Part shown: positions 6,582 through 9,765 of the stretch, one piece after another
Position numbering within the stretch: the first letter of the stretch is position 1
Layout of the letters: the number at the start of each line of letters is the position of its first letter
Source: Avanaerovorax sp964442135
GTDB lineage: Bacteria > Bacillota > Clostridia > Peptostreptococcales > Anaerovoracaceae
Length of the DNA stretch: 9,765 nucleotides
Direction of reading: 5' to 3'
Assembly (NCBI GenBank): GCA_964442135.1
Contig: CAYTYN010000045.1
Span: 1-9,765, forward strand
The notes under the pieces: model-generated
What the model was told of the DNA's origin: nothing
Databases searched by the model: none
The model's input: the letters and a program-made list of their open reading frames with translations, nothing else
Translations under genes and position numbers: made by a program

Positions 6582-7676
6582 ATGACTCTGTTTCCACAGG
6601 TAAGGATAAATCTGGATCACCTTGAGGAGAATGTGAGAACCGTTGTCAGGCGCTGTGCCGGTGCAGGCGTAAGCGTAGCAGGGGTGGTGAAGGGCACCAC
6701 CGGAATAGCTGAGTGTATTGAAGTATTTGCAAAAGGCGGGGTGTCGCAGATAGCGTCATCCCGCATGGAACAGCTGGAAACGGTAAATAAACTGGGACTG
6801 GGACTTCCTGTACTCCTCATAAGGATACCGATGATCAGCGAAGCGGCGGAGGCTGTAAGGCTGTCCGATATTTCGCTGAACAGCGAAATAGAGGTAATGC
6901 GCGAGCTTAACCGTCAAGCGGAAATTGCCGGAAAGAAACACGGGGTAATTCTAATGGCGGATCTTGGCGATCTCAGAGAGGGCTTTTGGGATGAGAACCA
7001 ATTGATAGAAGCCGCCTTGGAGGTTGAGAGGAAGCTTCCTAATCTGGAGCTTAAAGGGGTAGGAACCAATCTGGGCTGCTACGGCTCCATACAGCCTACT
7101 GTGGAAAAGCTTGAAGAGCTGGTATCCGTGGCAGAGGATGTGGAAAGAGCCATAGGGAGACGTCTGGAGATCATTTCCGGCGGCGCTTCATCCAGCTATA
7201 TGAGAATATTGGACGGCAATCTGCCGGATAGGATAAACCATCTGCGCATCGGAGAGCAGATTCTCAATGCCTATGATCTCGATACTTACTACGGATACGA
7301 TGTGAAGGATATGCATCAGGACGTGTACAGCCTCCTCGCCGAAGTGGTGGAGGTCAAGGATAAGCCGACCCATCCTGTGGGAGAGACAGGAGTGGACGCT
7401 TTCGGACGAAAGCCGGTATACGAGGATAGAGGCATACGCAGGCGTGCCATAGTCGCAGTGGGAAAGGTGGATCTGGGAGATGGGGACAATATATTTCCTG
7501 AGGACCCGGGGATAAGAGTCCTGGGTGGATCCAGCGACCATACCATACTGGACGTGGAAGACGCCGACAGGGAAGTGTCCGTGGGAGATATCCTAAGGTT
7601 CAGGATGAACTACGGAGGTATGGTTTTCCTTACAGGCAGCGCCAATGTGAAGACGACATTTGAAAGGAGAAATTGA
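6582..7676 (+). CDS. Alanine/ornithine racemase-family PLP enzyme (Orr-like)
   Basis: A fold-III PLP-dependent amino-acid racemase of 364 aa. It interconverts the L and D forms of an amino acid in the cytoplasm. The N-terminal TIM-barrel part carries the expected PLP lysine in VAGVVKGTTG (K37). DLGDLREGF (127-135) is a signature I associate with the ornithine racemase (Orr)/YhfX branch rather than classical alanine racemase. GVGTNLGCYG (159-168) and ISGGASSS (198-205) are the likely phosphate-binding loops, and LRIGEQIL (221-228) follows. The C-terminal part ends in a compact beta domain. Substrate could be ornithine, alanine or another amino acid; the partner genes of clostridial D-ornithine breakdown (oraS/oraE) are not in the window, so I give no symbol. 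The start is ATG 6582, directly after the ligase stop, with AAGGAGG 11 nt upstream. It belongs to the right-hand operon, and its reading frame carries the ribosome binding site for greA near its end. Confidence 0.85.
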   Translation: MTLFPQVRINLDHLEENVRTVVRRCAGAGVSVAGVVKGTTGIAECIEVFAKGGVSQIASSRMEQLETVNKLGLGLPVLLIRIPMISEAAEAVRLSDISLNSEIEVMRELNRQAEIAGKKHGVILMADLGDLREGFWDENQLIEAALEVERKLPNLELKGVGTNLGCYGSIQPTVEKLEELVSVAEDVERAIGRRLEIISGGASSSYMRILDGNLPDRINHLRIGEQILNAYDLDTYYGYDVKDMHQDVYSLLAEVVEVKDKPTHPVGETGVDAFGRKPVYEDRGIRRRAIVAVGKVDLGDGDNIFPEDPGIRVLGGSSDHTILDVEDADREVSVGDILRFRMNYGGMVFLTGSANVKTTFERRN

Positions 7677-7683
7677 TACTGTC

Positions 7684-8166
7684 ATGACAGAAGAAATACT
7701 GCTTACTCAGGAGGGGTATGATAAGCTGGAAGCTGAGCGGGACGAGCTGGTTTCCGTCAGAAGAAAGGAAGTGTCGGAAAGGCTGAAGGAAGCCATTTCC
7801 TACGGAGACCTGTCGGAGAACGCCGAATACGACGCGGCTAAAAACGAGCAGGCGGAGCTGGAAGAGCGTATACACAAGCTGGAAACCATGATGAGGAATG
7901 CCCGAATCATAAACGAAGACGATGTTACGGGGGACTATGTCAACGTAGGCCTTAAGGTCACCGTGGAGGATGTGGATTCGAGAGAAAATATGGATTTCGT
8001 CATAGTGGGATCCACAGAGGCTGACCCTTTTGCAGAGCCTGCCAAAGTATCCAACGAATCAGAAGTAGGGAAAAACCTTTTGGGAAAGAAGATCGGCGAA
8101 GAAGTGGAGATATCTGTCCCGGACGGAACCCTTCACTATAGGATCACTGCTATTTCTCGGCAATAA
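7684..8166 (+). CDS. greA: Transcription elongation factor GreA
   Basis: GreA enters the secondary channel of RNA polymerase and stimulates cleavage of backtracked RNA so that stalled elongation can resume. The 160-aa product matches the usual length. The N-terminal coiled coil (about 10-75) carries the tip motif GDLSENAEYD (41-50), with the acidic residues D42 and E45 that position the catalytic metal. The C-terminal FKBP-like domain shows VSNESEVGKNLLGKKIGEE (122-140). The chosen start, ATG 7684, gives MTEEILLTQEGYDKL, the typical GreA N-terminus. An in-frame TTG at 7660 would add eight residues but would encode the ribosome binding site itself. AAAGGAGA (7663-7670) is 13 nt from the ATG, rather long. 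It begins 7 nt after the racemase stop and is followed at once by lysS, a common Firmicutes arrangement. Confidence 0.97.
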   Translation: MTEEILLTQEGYDKLEAERDELVSVRRKEVSERLKEAISYGDLSENAEYDAAKNEQAELEERIHKLETMMRNARIINEDDVTGDYVNVGLKVTVEDVDSRENMDFVIVGSTEADPFAEPAKVSNESEVGKNLLGKKIGEEVEISVPDGTLHYRITAISRQ

Positions 8167-8192
8167 TGAGTAATGATGAGGAGACACTTGAA

Positions 8193-9765
8193 ATGCGTAC
8201 TCAGGAAAAAAATTTAGGGGCAGGAGCTCAGGTTGAGGAGTTCTCTGAAGAAAATCTCAGTGAACAGAGGCAGATCAGGAGGGAGAAGCTGCGGAAGCTC
8301 CGTGAGGCCGGAAGAGACCCTTTCCTCCAGGAAAACTGGAATGTTACCGCTCACAGTATTGACATAAAGGAGAATTTCGACGCCATGGAGGATGAGGAGG
8401 TGTCATGTGCCGGAAGGATCATGGCCTTCAGACGCATGGGCAAAATGGCCTTTGTGGACATCCAGGATAAACAAGGCAGGATACAGTGCGTGGTAAAGAA
8501 GTCCGACATAGGAGACGAGGAATACGAGTGGTTTAAGACCTATGACATCGGCGATATGATCGGAGTAGAGGGCACAGTATTCAAGACAAAGGCAGGAGAG
8601 ATATCCATTTTGGTAAGCAAGCTGGTACTCCTGTCTAAATCTCTTCAGGTACTTCCCAATAAGTGGCATGGTCTTAAGGATACGGACATCAGATATAGGC
8701 AGCGCTACACAGACCTTATCATGAATCCGGAGGTAAGGGATACGTTCATAAAGCGTGCTCGCATAATAAAAGAGATAAAGAGGGTTCTGGAGGAGGACTA
8801 CGGATATCTGGAAGTGGATACTCCGATACTGACTACCATCGCGGGAGGAGCCAACGCCAGACCGTTCAACACCCATCACAACACCTTGAATATGGACATG
8901 AAGCTGAGGATCTCCAACGAGCTCTACCTGAAGAGGCTTATAGTAGGAGGTCTGGATCGGGTGTATGAGATGGGAAAAATGTTCCGCAACGAAGGAATGG
9001 ACAGGAACCATAATCCGGAATTTACCTCTATGGAGTGCTACATGGCATACGGGGACATGGAAAGCGTCATGGATGTGACAGAGCAGGTGGTATCAAAGGC
9101 CGCCATCGCCGTAACCGGCTCTCCCGTGATCACTTATCAGGGAAAGACCTTCGATCTCACTCCACCGTGGAGACGCTTGAATATGGCTGACGCCGTTAAG
9201 GAGATCACAGGAGTCGATTTTTCAAAGATAGATACCGACGAAGAAGCCAGAGCCGCGGCCATAGAAAAGGGAATGGATAAGGATCGGGTAGCAGGCTGGA
9301 GCAGGGGCAAGATCATTGCCGAGATGTTCGAAGAGTTTTGTGAGGATGTGCCGGGGTATCTGGACGGACCGGTGTTCGTCTTGGGCCATCCTGTGGAGGT
9401 ATCTCCTCTTGCAAAGAGAGATCCTAAGGATCCGAGAATCACCAGGCGGTTCGAGGCTTACGTAAACGGTTGGGAGATCGGAAACGCCTTTTCCGAGTTG
9501 AACGACCCTATAGACCAGTACGAGCGCTTTGCCGAACAGCAGGTGCAGCTGGAGTCCGGTGAGGATGACGAGGCTCATCCTATGGATATGGATTTCGTAA
9601 ACGCTCTGGAGGTGGGACTTCCTCCTACAGGAGGATTGGGCATAGGCATAGACAGAGTGGTTATGCTCATAACGGATGCTCCGTCCATAAGGGACGTTAT
9701 ACTGTTCCCAACAATGAAACCCTTGAAAGATGTAAATGCGGAAAATGATGTAGTAAATAATACTC
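8193..9765 (+). CDS. lysS: Lysine-tRNA ligase, class II (3' partial)
   Basis: LysS charges tRNA-Lys with lysine using ATP, in the cytoplasm. 524 residues are visible from the chosen start and no stop is reached before the window ends. NLSEQRQIRREKLRKLREAG (21-40) is the typical N-terminal helix. The OB-fold anticodon-binding domain spans about 70-150. WHGLKDTDIRYRQRY (158-172) leads into the catalytic domain, with class II motif 1 around LEVDTPIL (206-213), motif 2 RVYEMGKMFRNEGMDRN (256-272) and motif 3 GLGIGIDRVVML (481-492). ATG 8193 is preferred because GAGGAG (8178-8183) lies 9 nt upstream. An upstream in-frame ATG at 8166 overlaps the greA stop as TAATG and would add nine residues, but has no clear Shine-Dalgarno. 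After the usual terminal FPTMKP (505-510) the frame continues with at least 14 more residues, suggesting a C-terminal extension. Function is certain; start and end are not. Confidence 0.96.
   Translation, partial: MRTQEKNLGAGAQVEEFSEENLSEQRQIRREKLRKLREAGRDPFLQENWNVTAHSIDIKENFDAMEDEEVSCAGRIMAFRRMGKMAFVDIQDKQGRIQCVVKKSDIGDEEYEWFKTYDIGDMIGVEGTVFKTKAGEISILVSKLVLLSKSLQVLPNKWHGLKDTDIRYRQRYTDLIMNPEVRDTFIKRARIIKEIKRVLEEDYGYLEVDTPILTTIAGGANARPFNTHHNTLNMDMKLRISNELYLKRLIVGGLDRVYEMGKMFRNEGMDRNHNPEFTSMECYMAYGDMESVMDVTEQVVSKAAIAVTGSPVITYQGKTFDLTPPWRRLNMADAVKEITGVDFSKIDTDEEARAAAIEKGMDKDRVAGWSRGKIIAEMFEEFCEDVPGYLDGPVFVLGHPVEVSPLAKRDPKDPRITRRFEAYVNGWEIGNAFSELNDPIDQYERFAEQQVQLESGEDDEAHPMDMDFVNALEVGLPPTGGLGIGIDRVVMLITDAPSIRDVILFPTMKPLKDVNAENDVVNNT

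Noticed and set aside
7660..7683. TTG at 7660 as an earlier start for greA
   Set aside because: It would translate the ribosome binding site, and the ATG at 7684 gives the canonical GreA N-terminus.
8160..8192. Possible T-box or other leader control in front of lysS
   Set aside because: There is no intergenic space: lysS follows or overlaps the greA stop, leaving no room for a tRNA-sensing leader.

Overview
The window reads as a piece of a strictly anaerobic Clostridia (Firmicutes) chromosome, of moderate GC, with all seven recognisable coding sequences on the + strand and very little intergenic DNA. The call rests on the clostridial-type FAD/4Fe-4S oxidoreductase, the Orr-like racemase, the strong AAGGAGG-type ribosome binding sites and the greA-lysS pair, a linkage common in Firmicutes. 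The genus cannot be fixed from the sequence alone.

Left block (1-2795): the 3' part of a glutamate-synthase-small-subunit-like FAD/NAD(P) oxidoreductase with a C-terminal ferredoxin-like cluster site; a HypA-type nickel/zinc metallochaperone with no hydrogenase genes in sight; and a tryptophan-rich polytopic membrane protein that I match from memory to the DUF5692 family. Gaps of 40 and 23 nt suggest one transcription unit. It ends at a terminator-like hairpin (2859-2902).

Junction (2796-3017): the only sizeable non-coding stretch. It holds the hairpin and, 36 nt downstream, a near-consensus sigma-70 promoter (GTGACA, 17-nt spacer, TATAAT) that would start the right block. Codon choice changes here: isoleucine ATA is absent or rare to the left, but makes up about half of Ile codons in the part counted to the right.

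Right block (3018-9765): one long reading frame carrying two complete acyl-CoA-synthetase-type adenylating modules head to tail (1187 aa), then an alanine/ornithine-racemase-family PLP enzyme, transcription elongation factor GreA, and lysyl-tRNA synthetase LysS, which runs off the window end. Spacings of 0, 7 and a few nt or an overlap indicate a tightly coupled operon. It mixes lipid or acyl activation and amino-acid racemisation with core transcription and translation functions.

The most notable points are the in-frame tandem ligase, which has an intact internal ribosome binding site and start codon exactly at the module boundary; the small oxidoreductase-HypA-membrane protein cassette, whose joint role is not known to me; and the codon-usage break between the two blocks. 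No RNA genes, CRISPR arrays, insertion sequences or long repeats were seen.
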